This document shows, in pieces, positions 38,728 through 50,201 of a DNA stretch of 64,000 bases. The stretch lies in the NCBI RefSeq assembly GCF_921293095.1, contig NC_060248.1:10000744-10064743 (forward strand), written 5' to 3'. The notes under the pieces are model-generated. The model saw nothing but the letters and a program-made list of their open reading frames with translations, was not told the DNA's origin and searched no databases. This DNA comes from Ischnura elegans (Eukaryota > Arthropoda > Insecta > Odonata > Coenagrionidae). Numbering within the stretch: the stretch's first letter is position 1; every line of letters starts with the position of its first letter. The translations under genes were made by a program, and so were the position numbers.

Positions 38728-41700
38728 CAGTAAACTCTTGATTTTACGAAGCAGGATTTTACGAAGTTTTCGATTATACGAAGTGATATTGCGGTCCCGG
38801 TGAAAAGCCTATGCTAAATACATGGCGCTATTCGATTATACGAAGTTTCGATTATACGAAATTTTTTGAATTTACGAACCTCGGCTCGGTCCCTAGGAGC
38901 AAATGGCATTCGTTTATACGAACTACGGCGAAAAATTTGTCAAAAAAACTAGTTACGCCGGCGTAAGTAGCTAAAAAATCAGCGCTTCCAACTGTGGTCC
39001 ATCAAAAGAGCGAAATCGTAAATGATAATGCAACTTTGGAGAGAAATGGGTCGCCAAAAACCTCGCTGTGGGAATTTAGGGGGAGTAGGAGTTCAGTTAA
39101 AATATCGCGGCTGACATTATGCCCCTATTTACGTGCCTGTTCGTAAACATAGCATCGACAATAATTCGTAGTTTAACATGTCAGGAAGGTCGCGCGGAGT
39201 ATTTCGTACACCCCTAATTAACCCTTTGCACTGCTATGAACGTACTTCGAAGACTACTTGACTACTTTTCGCCGAAGCACTTCGAAGGGTCCCTAATCCG
39301 GGACCCTTTCCTCGACGAGCTCACCCTCGCTGGCCCCTGAAACTGGGCTATTTTTTAATGCATTACCTGACGCAACCCTGGGTTTCAAAGGGCAAAGGTG
39401 CCATGGGGGAAAAAGAGTAAAGTGCGTGTTACTGTGGGGCTGTGCGTCAACCAAACGTGCACGGACAAAATAAGCCCGTTGTCATTGGGAAATTTGAAAG
39501 GCCACGGTGCTTAAAACATGTAAAATTAGAAGCCCTCCCCGTTTTTTACCATGCAAATAAAAACAGCTGGATGACCCGAGAAATTTTCCAGCAAACGGTT
39601 ATACGTCTACAGAGAAAAATTACTGGAGAGAACAGCAAAATTGTTTTAATAATGGATAATGCCACCGTTCATAAATACGTGGAAGATCTAAAATTGGCTA
39701 ATGTTCGAGTCCTCTTTTTACCCCCGAACTCGACTAGCAAGTCCCAGCCCTTGGACCAAGGCATTATCCAGGATTTTAAAGTCCTGTACCGGAAGAAGCT
39801 TGAGCGGTATTACTTGCGATGGATCGGTATGTATACATTCATCTATTTTGCTCATGTGCGCTTGGATATCGATTTAGATATTTTTATTCATGATTATCAT
39901 TCTTTCAAATCTATTTGCCACTTTTATAAATGGGAACAGAAATTAATAACATCCCGAAATGGACGTTGATACATGCAATCCGCGCCATAATATCTTTTCG
40001 TGTATATATTGGCCTTTGTGAATGAACAACTTAAATATCTTAAGTATTGGGCTCTATTTACCGCCAATTTATATTTCAGGCTTCTCGTAATGAAGACGCA
40101 CTTCCAAGTCTAACCATGAACTTTCTTCTCACGCGCTTCCCCGTTCTCCCATGCTGGGTTCTGTCTTTCCAAAGCCTTTGTCCCTTCCCTCCTGCCGCCT
40201 TTGGCTTATCTTGCTGACACCCACCTTACGCATCCCAAACCCCTCCTTCCCCAGCATTTCCCATTCACTCCCTCCCTAAGGTGACTGAGCTTGTGTGCGT
40301 CGCAAAAAAATACGGCCCCCAAAAGTAGACTGAGGCAGAGCTGAAGGCCATTTCCCCACCCTTCTTTGTCCTGCCCCCTTCACAGTCCTTGTGCTGACCA
40401 CACTTCTTCCCTCAGGCAATCTCCATCCCACTCTTATTCACCCCACCCACTGGGAACGTTCTCCGATTGTGGAGAAGGGCATGGTTCATCTTTACCTGCA
40501 ACGGGGGGAAGTTATTAACCGGAGAGAGGCGGAAGAAGTATCTTCCACTATCGGGAAAATGGTGCCGCGCTTATAATTCTCTCTCTTCTTCTCAGCTGAC
40601 TTTTCAATTGAAATTATTTTCGTTGCTCTTTCCACACTATATTTATTTACGATTATGGCGCGACTATTTTTTAGTGCTAAAACTAAGAAAATCTTTTCTC
40701 TATGTCAATGATCCTTTGCATAACTTTCAATACGGCGGAGAAAGGAACACGAAAACTAAATGAGGTGACGTACAGGTTTTTGCGTGTCATTTTTTGGGAA
40801 TTCACGCTAGTGAACCAATACTTAACCACGTTGAGAAATGATAAAACGTCTCTTGTAGGAAAACAATCAATGTGGATAATAACGTTTCTATCTATATTTC
40901 TCCGATACTGTAAGATGTTTCTCCTGTATTTTTCCGGTTGGAACCTTGCTCCTGTCGGCATAAAAGGAGAGAAACATACTATATGAACAGGTCACCTCAC
41001 ACCCGGTATGAAGAATACAGTCCTGATGAAGAATCAAGTCTTTTATGGCAACGTCTGCGAAGATGATGGAACACAGTAGTCGGACGGAGAACTCAAACAG
41101 AATTTACTTCAAATATTCGCCAGAAGATAATCACATCCTACGTTATTTATGATCGTAATTGAACCTCAGTGAAAATAGAGCACATTCTGCTGAAAATACG
41201 AAGTAACTCGAAGTATTAACTTACGAAGGTTATTTTGGAAACGGGCTAAGACCCTTGTTTTTCTTTTTTTTCTCGTCACTGAGCGATAGAGGGCGACATA
41301 AATGGCGGTTAGGCCGGCTGCCGCTAAAATTCCGTGGGTGTCAGAAACAAATATCTATCTTTTGCATACTTAATAGTAGCTATTGGCTCCTAACCACAAA
41401 TTTATTACTGTAAATCCTTATAATAAACATTGCAATTCATTATTTGATAACGTTTTCTAAACTGGTCGGGAATTTCTTTAGCGATCGTTGATGTTGAAGT
41501 ATGAACAAGAAATGGGAATTTAATGGTGGTATAATTATTTAACGATTTTTCACATCATAAATCGATAGCAAAAAGCCTTTTCTATGAATTATACCGAGAA
41601 TAACCACCGAAAACATTTAAATAAGACCACTAAAGACAAAAAACGGCGGAAGAAACAAAAGCGAACATTTTTTTCGTGACTTATGAAAAAGGTTTGAATT

Positions 41701-41769
41701 TACGAAACTCGATTTTACGAAGTGCCAATTTTCCGGTCCCACTGACTTCGTAAAATCAAGAGTTTACTG
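38728..41769 (+). mobile_element. Tigger/pogo DNA transposon, 3.0 kb
   Basis: Terminal inverted repeats of 24 bp match perfectly, starting cagtaaactcttgatttt on the left and mirrored at the right end. TA target duplications lie at 38726-38727 and 41770-41771. Both ends carry extra gattttacgaag / gattatacgaag subterminal repeats, typical of Tigger-like elements. The interior holds a decayed DDE transposase (39333-39969). The 40120-40470 part is C/T-rich and unlike the rest, and may be a later insertion. Intact ends could still be substrates for an autonomous relative. Confidence 0.92.
39333..39969 (+). pseudogene. Tigger/pogo DDE transposase fragment (decayed)
   Basis: A first frame reads ETGLFFNALPDATLGFKGQR from about 39339, then shifts around 39400-39460 into the frame at 39442-39969. 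That frame carries KPVVIGKFERPRCLK, FYHANKNSWMTREIFQQ, IVLIMDNATVHK and LPPNSTSKSQPLDQG, the DDE_1 signature. The second catalytic Asp (MDN, residue 72 of the 39442 frame) and the third (PLDQG, residue 105) are present, 32 residues apart. The expected first Asp before ETGLFF is replaced: APETG is read where DETG is usual. The N-terminal HTH/CENP-B region is not recognisable. The 3' part reads into sequence that looks intronic (gtatgtatac at about 39825 to tatatttcag at about 40080). Not functional as read. Confidence 0.88.
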
Positions 41770-41820
41770 TATAAAATATTGAATACACCAATGGATGAAG
41801 TTCGCCTTGAAAAAATATTT

Positions 41821-41892
41821 GACTTAGCCAGGATTCGAACCTGGATCTCCTGATTGCCGGTCAGGCGTGTTTACCAGGTCCACCACCAAGCC
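41821..41892 (-). tRNA. tRNA-like cloverleaf, probable pseudo-tRNA or SINE head
   Basis: The minus strand folds into a complete 72-nt cloverleaf. The acceptor stem GGCTTGG/CTAAGTC has 7 pairs, two of them G-U. The D arm is weak (GTG/CAC). The anticodon stem CCTGA/TCAGG is perfect, with loop CCGGCAA. The T arm CCAGG-TTCGAAT-CCTGG is perfect. The B box ggttcgaatcc is exact. The loop would give anticodon GGC, but with C instead of U at position 33, and tRNA-Ala(GGC) is not usual in eukaryotes. I therefore call it a tRNA-derived pseudogene or the head of a SINE rather than a working tRNA. It lies 52 bp from the right end of the Tigger element. Confidence 0.6.
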
Positions 41893-42045
41893 ATTTTCTC
41901 AGAGCGAACTTCGGGATGGGTTTTACCTAACAAGATGTTCACGTCATAAGTCCACACTGTGGCACATGTGGCGAGGGTCGTGCTTACTAAGCCACTGTCG
42001 GGGTGAAAGACCCTTATTTTGTCGCTGGTCAGCGACGACAAATTT

Positions 42046-42096
42046 CAAAGCACTGCAGGAACAAGTGTCAGTGTCACTTGTTCCTGCAGTGCTTTG
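42046..42096. repeat. Perfect 22-bp inverted repeat, 7-nt loop
   Basis: Arms 42046-42067 and 42075-42096 are exact reverse complements around the loop tcagtgt. The left arm starts caaagcactgcagg and the right arm ends ctgcagtgctttg. A second small hairpin (gtcgct/agcgac) lies just upstream at 42021-42036. No transposon context was identified. Confidence 0.9.
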
Positions 42097-45000
42097 TAAA
42101 ATATTGTTTTAAATCTCTCACACCTTATTTCACCACTTATCACAGCATAATGCAAATCTAGTATACATATATGCTCGTAACAATGACAGAAAAGGGTTAA
42201 AAAATATCCTGGGAAAAGTCTGTGGCATGTGAGGTGGCAGGGGTGGAGGGCCATGTTGATATCCACAGTGCTCCGTGCAGGACAAGGTCATATCCCCAAC
42301 ACTTTTTAAACCATTCCCATAATAAATATTATCCCAAAAATCAAAGAAGAAGGACATTGGGTGTATTCACCCGTAATTAGTTCAGCAATAAGTCAATCAT
42401 GATGTCAGTATGACCGCAGAGTAGGTACCTATATATGTATGTACTTCCTCCATGGTGTGACCAAGAGGGAAAAACCAAAGACCTGAACGCATTATTTCAT
42501 TTCATGACTTTCATTAATTGTTTTCTTCTCTCTTCTCATAAGTAAAAACTGATTATTATTTATATGGGAAAAAATTACTACTATTGAGCATAATGGCAAA
42601 AAGTAATAGCTACATTCCTTGTGATGGTCCCATGAAATCTCCTCTGAAAAAAGTGACCAATGAATCTCAAGCCACCGGCTGGGGTTGTTCATCAAAACAA
42701 ACTAAATTTACAGATTACTTAATGTGATATAACTGAAAAAAGAGTCTTTCCAGAAACATAGTGGTGTCAAGTGAAAAACTCGAAAATTTGAGTCGAGTAG
42801 TTGGTACTCGGCTCGCATGTTTTGCGTTGCATTACGAATGTCAAATCGAATCGAGAAGTATCAGCGAAAGAGCTGTTGATGCCAGTAAATTCAGAAATCT
42901 GGCGACAGGAAGCACTATCATGAAATTCATATACCTATTGATAACGTTTTTGAAGTCAATACGTTGTTCTAATGCCTTAGCCTGGAAATTTCAGCATGTT
43001 CTGTATGCAGCAGTCGATCCTTATATTCGTTGACGTGGACGCCAAATACCTTTTCGTCAGCTGCAGTGGCCTACCATCTTCCGACCCAGCAGCGTACTTG
43101 TAGTAATCTGAGTGGACCGCTGCATCGCTTACACTTTCTTATGCAATACTTTTGTGCCCTACCCTACTTTCTTCATTCAAATACTGAGAAAGTAGGTAAA
43201 AATTGTTCAGATTTCGAAGAGAAAGAAAAAGATGTTACTTTAAGGTTTTGGCAGACAATGCCTGTTTTCCCCGGTGTTTGATGTCACAAGTGGTGCCATG
43301 TTTTAGCCTTTTAGAGTACTACGTACATCAGATGTTAACTCTCGTTTATACCTCTGCTGGGTCTAGTTTCCTTCTTGAACTTACAAAAGAAGAGTTGCTA
43401 AGGTTGACATGCCTTAAAATTATGTGAATGAAATATAAATAACAGTATTTGTAGAATTTATTTACCTAGTTATTACACATGAATTGATTATCACAAATTC
43501 AGTTGGCAAAATAAATTATCAAATTGAATGACCATATATGCCATCATTTTGGTGATATGACAGTGCAGGAAAATAACTTTCAACTAGAAAGAAACCATCT
43601 AAGAGTTAAGGAAATCATTTGTTGTTTTTATCACTAGAAATAACAGGTGCATAAAATGCAGCTACGCAAACACTTGAATCATTTTGGTGTGGTCATGTGC
43701 TACAGCTTTCACTGTTTGTTAATGTACAAATGAAAAACAATTCTTAGAAAGGCCTCAGGCATGAAGGTAGAAGATTCCACCTAATAAGGAGTAATAATGC
43801 ATTTAACATGCTAAAGTTAAAATCATAATAAATATCAGGCTTTCTTATTTACAAATTTGTTATTTATTTTTGAAAAATTTGTAGCTAGCTCAAAAATATT
43901 TTGATGGCATTGAACATTATAATATACTTTATTTAATTTTTGCTCATCTCATTCCTTAAAGCTTTTTAGTCTCAATGTACAAACATGACTGCCTCTTGAT
44001 GGAGACCCCTTTCATTTCCTTTAAAAAAAAAAATTGGCAGGAATGAACGGCGATGACTCACTACTAATATAATATCATATTGATTCATTTTCCAGGTAAA
44101 CTGATGAAAAATCTGTGTAATTTATCATGAAAGCACTCATATTTCTCTATTTTTGCTCCTTTGACACATGGTGAAAAGATTTTTCTCTAAATCCTGATGA
44201 TAGAATTGCATTTCTAACTCAACAAGCCGAAACCAACAAACACTATTACAGACAACAGTTCATTGAGGCAATAGGACTGACATTGTCACCTAAGAACGCT
44301 TCATGCTTGAATGATTTCAATGAATGAAATGAAGTTTCCAAAGTGTGTATGCATTGAGTTGAAGAATTTCTTTTAAATACTGCACCTCTATTGTATAACT
44401 GAGGTAATAACTTGATTCCCTCGCCTGGTGACTTTTTATTATTGAAACCACAGCACCTTATGACGTACTTATTCTTTTCGTGCAATCCTATTCAATCACA
44501 AGAATGGTACAAGTGGTGACTGTTCTAAGCTAATGAAACTGAGTCTATAGAGACTATACGCAATAGAATGATAATAAATGCTTACTGCAGCTCATATGTT
44601 CACAATTCCATCAGGTAGGTTATGTAACTTTACTAGATGCAATAAAAAAATAAAATTGGAAATGTTCCTAAGGATCTTGAATCCCTATTATTATCTTTGG
44701 TTCACTATCAGATTGTTTTGTGAAACCCGTTTCAAATGCAGTTTATACCAGGAAAGCATGCCTTAAGTATAGTGGACTCGCTCTGTTAATACATATGCAT
44801 ATGAAAGTTTTTACATACTTAGTAGGTATCCAGTTCTTAGTACAATGAAAACAACTATTAGGCTGGAGATGAATTGAAGATTAAAACCAATTAAATGACA
44901 TTTATAAATCACTTGCACACACATATTTAAATGTAACAATTCAGGATGTAAAGTAACTTACTAGATCATTAGCTTTCATAAGTTAAAAAACTGCATCTGC

Positions 45001-45292
45001 ATGGAACAGTGTGATTTGTAAGTTTGTATACAAAACATACCAGCTTGACCCAACAGTCTTCCAAAGAGAGATTTAATGTCATGCTCAAAGAAATCATCTT
45101 CATTGTTGAAAACTGATATTTTACAAAACCTATTGACAAAAAATTAAATTGGTGCATTGCTTTATCTTCTACAATCAACACTTGCAGCCATGAGTGATTT
45201 CCTCCTAATCAGTGATTGCAAGCCATTTGAAAAATCATTGTCAATTGTGAGAAATGTTCTCATCAACCAATAAAACAGAGTAAAATCATTTG
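42097..45292. other. AT-rich stretch without a supported gene
   Basis: About 3.2 kb downstream of the PDE1 stop codon (the gene reads leftward). Part of it may be PDE1 3' UTR: several tttatt words (AATAAA on the minus strand) occur, for example near 43858 and 43923, but the true poly-A site cannot be chosen. Short open frames at 42761-43427 and 44246-44766 show no recognisable domain. Confidence 0.5.
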
Positions 45293-45326
45293 GTACGGCA
45301 TACCTGAGTGCACAGGTATGCCGTAC
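45293..45326. repeat. 14-bp perfect hairpin in probable PDE1 3' UTR
   Basis: Arms gtacggcatacctg (45293-45306) and caggtatgccgtac (45313-45326) are exact reverse complements with a 6-nt loop. It lies about 490 bp past the PDE1 stop on the minus strand, so if the transcript extends that far it would form an RNA stem-loop. Confidence 0.8.
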
Positions 45327-45811
45327 ACCACCTAAAGAGATATCGGTCACTTAGGGTGGCTTGGGCAGTGTGCATTAAATCCCACATGGAGTGTTTTCTC
45401 GGTACTGAATGAAGAGCATTGGAAAAAAATACTGTGCATAAATTTAAAGTCAGCAAATGATAATGCTGCCATTCTTTAGTTGATCACATTGGTTTCCTCT
45501 TACGTGTAGTAACTGTGTACATTGTACATGATCACCAAACTCATTGAAGGACAGCCAGGCACACTAATTTACTTCAATTGAAATGATAGTCATTTACACA
45601 TAAGGGTATTTGATGTATGGCTGCGTTTTACTATTTTAGTGCGCTGAAATACCTCAGAGATCACTGCTTGGATAAACCCTGAGTGGCATATCCTATCCTG
45701 TTAGGCATCCAACAATGCCTGCAATTCCCTTTGGTGAGTTCCGTTTTGACCGAGCTTCTAACCAAGCAACAGTCATAATTGTTTTACCAACATTTTAGGT
45801 TCAGACTAGGA

Positions 45812-45966
45812 TTATTCTTCCATATTTCTTGAGGATGCACCATTTTTAGTTGATTCTCCACCCGCATCATCCATGCTGCTCTGATTAGCCTCATTTTGGC
45901 TTTCTGCATTCTCCAACAGTTCTCTGGCAGCCGCTTCTTCTTGCTGTTTCTGCCTTATTTCTGCAT
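45812..45966 (-). CDS. Pde1c: PDE1 exon E: terminal coding exon and stop
   Basis: A 155-bp coding part of the last exon. The acceptor is gttcttccacgcag/ATGCA. It encodes AEIRQKQQEEAAARELLENA, then a hydrophilic Asn/Ser/Gly tail ending NGASSRNMEE, and a TAA at 45812-45814. The start fits the phase left by exon D, giving ...EQAVK-D-AEIRQKQQ. The Gln/Glu/Ala-rich opening predicts a short helix. The 3' UTR runs left from here; its end is not determined. Confidence 0.88.
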
Positions 45967-46323
45967 CTGCGTGGAAGAACACCGGCCCAATCAAAATTTC
46001 TCAACTATGCTCCCGAAGATATTAATTTTAGGATAACTCGAAAGTTATATGCAGCAAGATTTAGTATGAAACAGCAGTGACTTTGTGAGATTTAGCTGTA
46101 AGAAGCATTTAAGGATAAATGACTATTTTGTAGATACACTGCCTCTCATTCATTTCATAGAGAAGTCTTTTCACCACTACCTGCCTGAGCACTTTCCTCT
46201 GATTGGCAAGAGCTCAAGTACCCCTGGTTGGGCAATTGGGTGTTGCTGGATGATTCAAAAGCCCCTATGCAGTGCCCACTCAACTTTTTCCATTTAGGGA
46301 GGCTATGAGATACATATGCTATG

Positions 46324-46609
46324 CAGTGGTGCAGCGAGGGGGGTTTTGGGGGATTAAAACCCCCCCCCCCCTTCAGAGCTCAGAGAAATGTTTAAATTGT
46401 ATTGATATTACTGATAGAATAGTCTAAGGTTTAGTAAAATATCCCTCAGAAAGTGGTAAAACTTACCATTTTGAACCATTTATCTTAAAATTCCGCAATT
46501 TGTTAATCACGCACCTACTGCTTATCCTGGAGGGTATTCAATACCACCACACACCCCGGTATTTGTAGCACCTAATCCCCCCCAGCCTTAATTCCTAGCT
46601 GCGCCCCTG
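46324..46609 (+). mobile_element. hAT-type MITE, family 1 (PDE1 intron)
   Basis: 286 bp. The ends are cagtggtgcagcgagg and gctgcgcccctg (imperfect inverted repeat). A perfect 8-bp target duplication, atgctatg, lies at 46316-46323 and 46610-46617. The interior carries a G-tract/C-tract hairpin near the left end, the words cagagctcagag and ggtaaaacttaccattttga, and no coding capacity. It lies in the last PDE1 intron. Confidence 0.93.
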
Positions 46610-46720
46610 ATGCTATGTAGCAGTCAACTCCCAACTCCTGACTCCCCCTGAATATGCCCATTGAAATTACTATAAAAACGCATTAATGCTTATATAGAGT
46701 TCAAATGCATCGATAAATGT

Positions 46721-46772
46721 ATTATTGCAAATTATATAAATGCATTAATGCATCTATATAATTTGCAATAAT
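46721..46772. repeat. AT-rich 52-bp palindrome
   Basis: Arms attattgcaaattatata (46721-46738) and tatataatttgcaataat (46755-46772) match perfectly. The 16-bp spacer (aatgcattaatgcatc) is itself nearly palindromic. It lies in the last PDE1 intron; no transposon ends were identified around it. Confidence 0.9.
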
Positions 46773-47957
46773 CAAGATGCATTTCATTAAGTGGCCAATG
46801 AAAAGCTCTGCATGGTCGGCATCATGGGCCAACACAATTAGAATGTGTTGGATGAGTCAAGGAAAATGCAATACATATATCACATTGAATCAGCTAGCTG
46901 AAAGTAATAAGTTCGAGGGTAAATAAAACATGCATCAAAGAGACTGCAAGACTTGACAAAGGGCATTAAGGTTGTTGCAAGAAGTATCAATATTTAAGGA
47001 AGATTGTAAGTATGGATAGGTATTTGTAACCACTTTGCAATGAAAATATCAAAATTAACGCTACATTACGGCAAGAAAGAATAAGGTAGCAAAGTGGCAG
47101 TATATATAACTATCTGTTTGGTTTGAGATTTGAAACACATTCTCAATTCAGAGTTGACATGCTTCATGTGTTCAAGTTGCATCAACTTTGATGTAAGAAA
47201 TTTTGCTGAGCAGACTGAGCTTCTAATATTGGCTTCTTTTCATCATTTCATGCTGCAGAACTTTTGATGCTACTACAGTTCAAGTTTGGATTAGCACATT
47301 CAATGAGGGACCGATTTTCATAAAGGTCGTCAGAAACGGCTAATAAAATAAGAAAGAAAAATAGAGAGTGGTTTTCGCTCCATAACTTCCGTTCAAATAC
47401 TGATTTTTACAAACGGCGCACACGGGTCGAAAGAGGGAAGCTTGCCGAAGGCCATGCACACAATCCGAAGACTCGGAAGTGGATATTAGTCATGTACGGA
47501 GGCGGAGAAAGGCCCCCCACAGTCCGACGCCAAATGACGTGCTCTGCACTGAATGAGTTGGTGAGTGCTTATAAACCCTGGAGAATTGCTCGCTATAATT
47601 GAAAGCGGTAAAACTCTGAGAAAGTAACTTCTTATCTAAATATGTAGTTCAACTGCATTAATGCATTAAAAGTGGCAAACACTGTTGTCAGAATAGCTCT
47701 TAAATGTTCGTCGTATCCAAAGGTTCCGTATCCCCTCAATTCCCATTTGCTACTTTTGCCCCTTTTTTTTTTACACATCTTCACTATTTCACTCAGGAGC
47801 AAGAATCCTTTTTCCTTGAACAGCATGCTGGGGCATAATTTTGCAGATAAAATATCTCAAAACAACTACCGGCATTAGTTTCTGAAAGTCACACATCCAT
47901 GGCTCCAAGTTGCAGGATGTACAGCGATCACCCCAGGTTGGTAAGATGTGTCAAATA

Positions 47958-48616
47958 GGGTGGTTTCTTATTATTTTTTATTGCCTAAATCGAAAGATTA
48001 TTACTCCTGGAGTACGTATTTCACGCTTTTAGATTTTTAAATGACGATATCTATTTTTCGCGATTAAATGAAAAGTGAAAATTTACAAGCGCGCGAAAAC
48101 GCGACGCGTAAGTAGGAATGGTGGGAAATCTCTCCGTACGTCGTATTTCTGGTTCCCCCTCCGCCCGGTGAGGTGACCTTGAGGCGAGGCTTAGTGCTGA
48201 TACGTCGCAGGCTGCCAGCGGGTAGCCTAGTGCCCTGCCGCCTGGTAGCGCTTGGCTTAAATAAGGATTATTAATACCTTATCAAACGAGGAAAACTTTC
48301 CGACCTTAGCCAGTTTTAATAAGTGATTATTAAGACATGTTTCCCTGAGCTCTGTGACTCATGCATGCATTGGTAACCTCAGACGATGTATAACTCCTAT
48401 CTTCTCCTATAGAAACTAGGTCCCTGTGACGTCACGTGGAGTGGCATCGCATGGGCGCCAATCTGGCCCTTTTCAAATGAGGATAAAAATGGACCATTGC
48501 CATTCGTCTAAACCGGCATTTATAAAACGAAATAATTTGTATATTATGAATACACTAATGGTGGGTAACGAATCGCAATTATTGCCTTTTATTTTCTTTG
48601 ATGAAGGAAACTACCC
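47958..48616. mobile_element. 659-bp non-autonomous DNA element with TA flanks (PDE1 intron)
   Basis: The ends gggtggtttcttatt (left) and gaaggaaactaccc (right) form an imperfect inverted repeat, with TA at 47956-47957 and 48617-48618. The match extends outward through the TA (atagggt...accctat), so the exact border is ambiguous by a few bases. Inside are a GC-rich block at about 48090-48250 and a tgacgtcacgtgg word at 48428-48440. The open frame at 48426-48719 runs past the right end and has no recognisable motif. I would treat this as a MITE of unassigned family. Confidence 0.65.
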
Positions 48617-49119
48617 TATTGTGGTACAAAGGCAGAAACCACGTTCCAGACACTGTGCCAAACAGTCTCATTGCATAAAGTTACTCGAGAGGCAGTCGTT
48701 GAGGGACACAGCTCTGTGAGCAAGAAGTGCAGTCATACAATCTGCAACACTCAGTACCAATAAGCATTAAGCTTCTATGAGGGCAAGAATTGAGCAATCA
48801 TGCCATCGCTCATCATGCAGCCACAGATACATGGCTATTGGATATGAGCTCTTAAAGCTGAAGATATTTTCATTGGCGAGGTAGCCCTGCTCATCGTCAT
48901 TAGTCAGGATTGCTCAAATTTTGCTCTTTAGAAGTGAGAATGACCTATACAATCAGGAACAGAAACAACTTCTGGAATCATATGTGAAGACATCATATAT
49001 GTGCTGGCATGTTTTATTTTTATTTTGGCTTATTAATCTGAAGGATAAATTTCCCAGGCTACTGAGGGCTACTTAATTTAGTTTCATTAATGACGTAAGC
49101 TGAATTCAAACAGGAGAAG

Positions 49120-49436
49120 CAGTGGCGTAACTAGGAATATGCTTTGGAGGGTGATGAGAGGGTTTTTGGGGGAGGGGATGAGAGGGCTTTGGGGGGGGGG
49201 ATGAGAGGGGTTAGTGTGGGCTAGCCCCCCAGGAAACAGAGAGGTCAGGAAAAATTTTGAAAAATAACATGCCTGAATATGCATTTTACATCATTTTGGC
49301 ATATGAAATCCAACTTCAAGCAGATGCAGTTATTATATATCAAATCCAGACAAGATTTTAAAATATTTTTTTGATTTCTCTGAGGCTTTGGGGGGGGGGG
49401 ATACATTCCCTCATCTCCCCCATCGTTACGCCACTG
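49120..49436. mobile_element. hAT-type MITE, family 2 (PDE1 intron)
   Basis: 317 bp. The inverted ends are cagtggcgtaac and gttacgccactg, exact over 12 bp. The target duplication is aggagaag / aggataag (7 of 8). The interior has repeated gggggatgagagggg-like words on the left and a ten-G-plus tract near the right end. Distinct from family 1 in its interior, similar in termini. Confidence 0.88.
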
Positions 49437-50090
49437 AGGATAAGAATGTACAGGCGACAGAAAAAAATCAATCGGTGGCAGAAATCAGTGGTGTAAGAAA
49501 GGTGCAGACTTATGATGACAAGATTGTTTTGCAATCGTCTGTTTTCACCAGGTCCAACCCATGGAAAACAAGCACAGCTCTGAGTTACCTCTGCGAATTT
49601 CCCACACTGACACTCTCCTTAAAACAATGACTTATGATTGTGGTTCATCTTAACCTTTTGTTAACATTAATTTCCATGCCCTCAGACTATTTCCTGGTTA
49701 GGGCACCATGTGGAATAATGCTAGCCAATAAACACCCACAAAAATATTCCAATATGCACTATAATAAATTAATGGATTTCCCAGCCGTCAAATTAAATTT
49801 TCCTATTTGTTATTCTGGAAAAGCTTTCTGGAAATGCAGATGATAAAACTCAAGTTGTCAGTTTCTCCATTGCCTGAAGAGATGATATTCAAGCAGACTA
49901 TGTATTTTCAATTATAGGGTTACATATTCTCACCAACTTGATCAGTCTCATTATAATAATAATCTCTAATAGTGATTAATACTTTTCTGAATAGTAACGC
50001 TTTTAATTGGGGAATGGTAATTTTAAGCTTGCCTTAGGTTAAAGGTTGCCTTATATGATACCAAACACCACTATAAAAATTCTAATTTAC

Positions 50091-50201
50091 CTTTAACAGC
50101 TTGTTCTTTCCAGCTTTTCTTATTTTCAGCAAGGCAACCAATCCATGGCTTCTTTAGCACAAATTTTGATCCTGATGAGGCACGGCTAGATTCTGAGGCA
50201 T
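50091..50201 (-). CDS. Pde1c: PDE1 exon D: C-terminal conserved segment
   Basis: A 111-bp exon. The donor is TTAAAG/gtaaatta and the preferred acceptor cacttatgtag/ATGCC, with two alternative in-phase acceptors a few codons downstream (…cag/AATCT and …cag/GATCA). It encodes ASESSRASSGSKFVLKKPWI and GCLAENKKSWKEQAVK. The KPW..CL.ENKK.WKE.A pattern matches the C-terminal region of insect PDE1 proteins. Its exact 5' border is the least certain of the five exons. Confidence 0.85.

Noticed and set aside
41821-41892. A functional nuclear tRNA-Ala(GGC)
   Set aside because: C at position 33, a weak D arm and an anticodon unusual in eukaryotes make a pseudogene or SINE head more likely.
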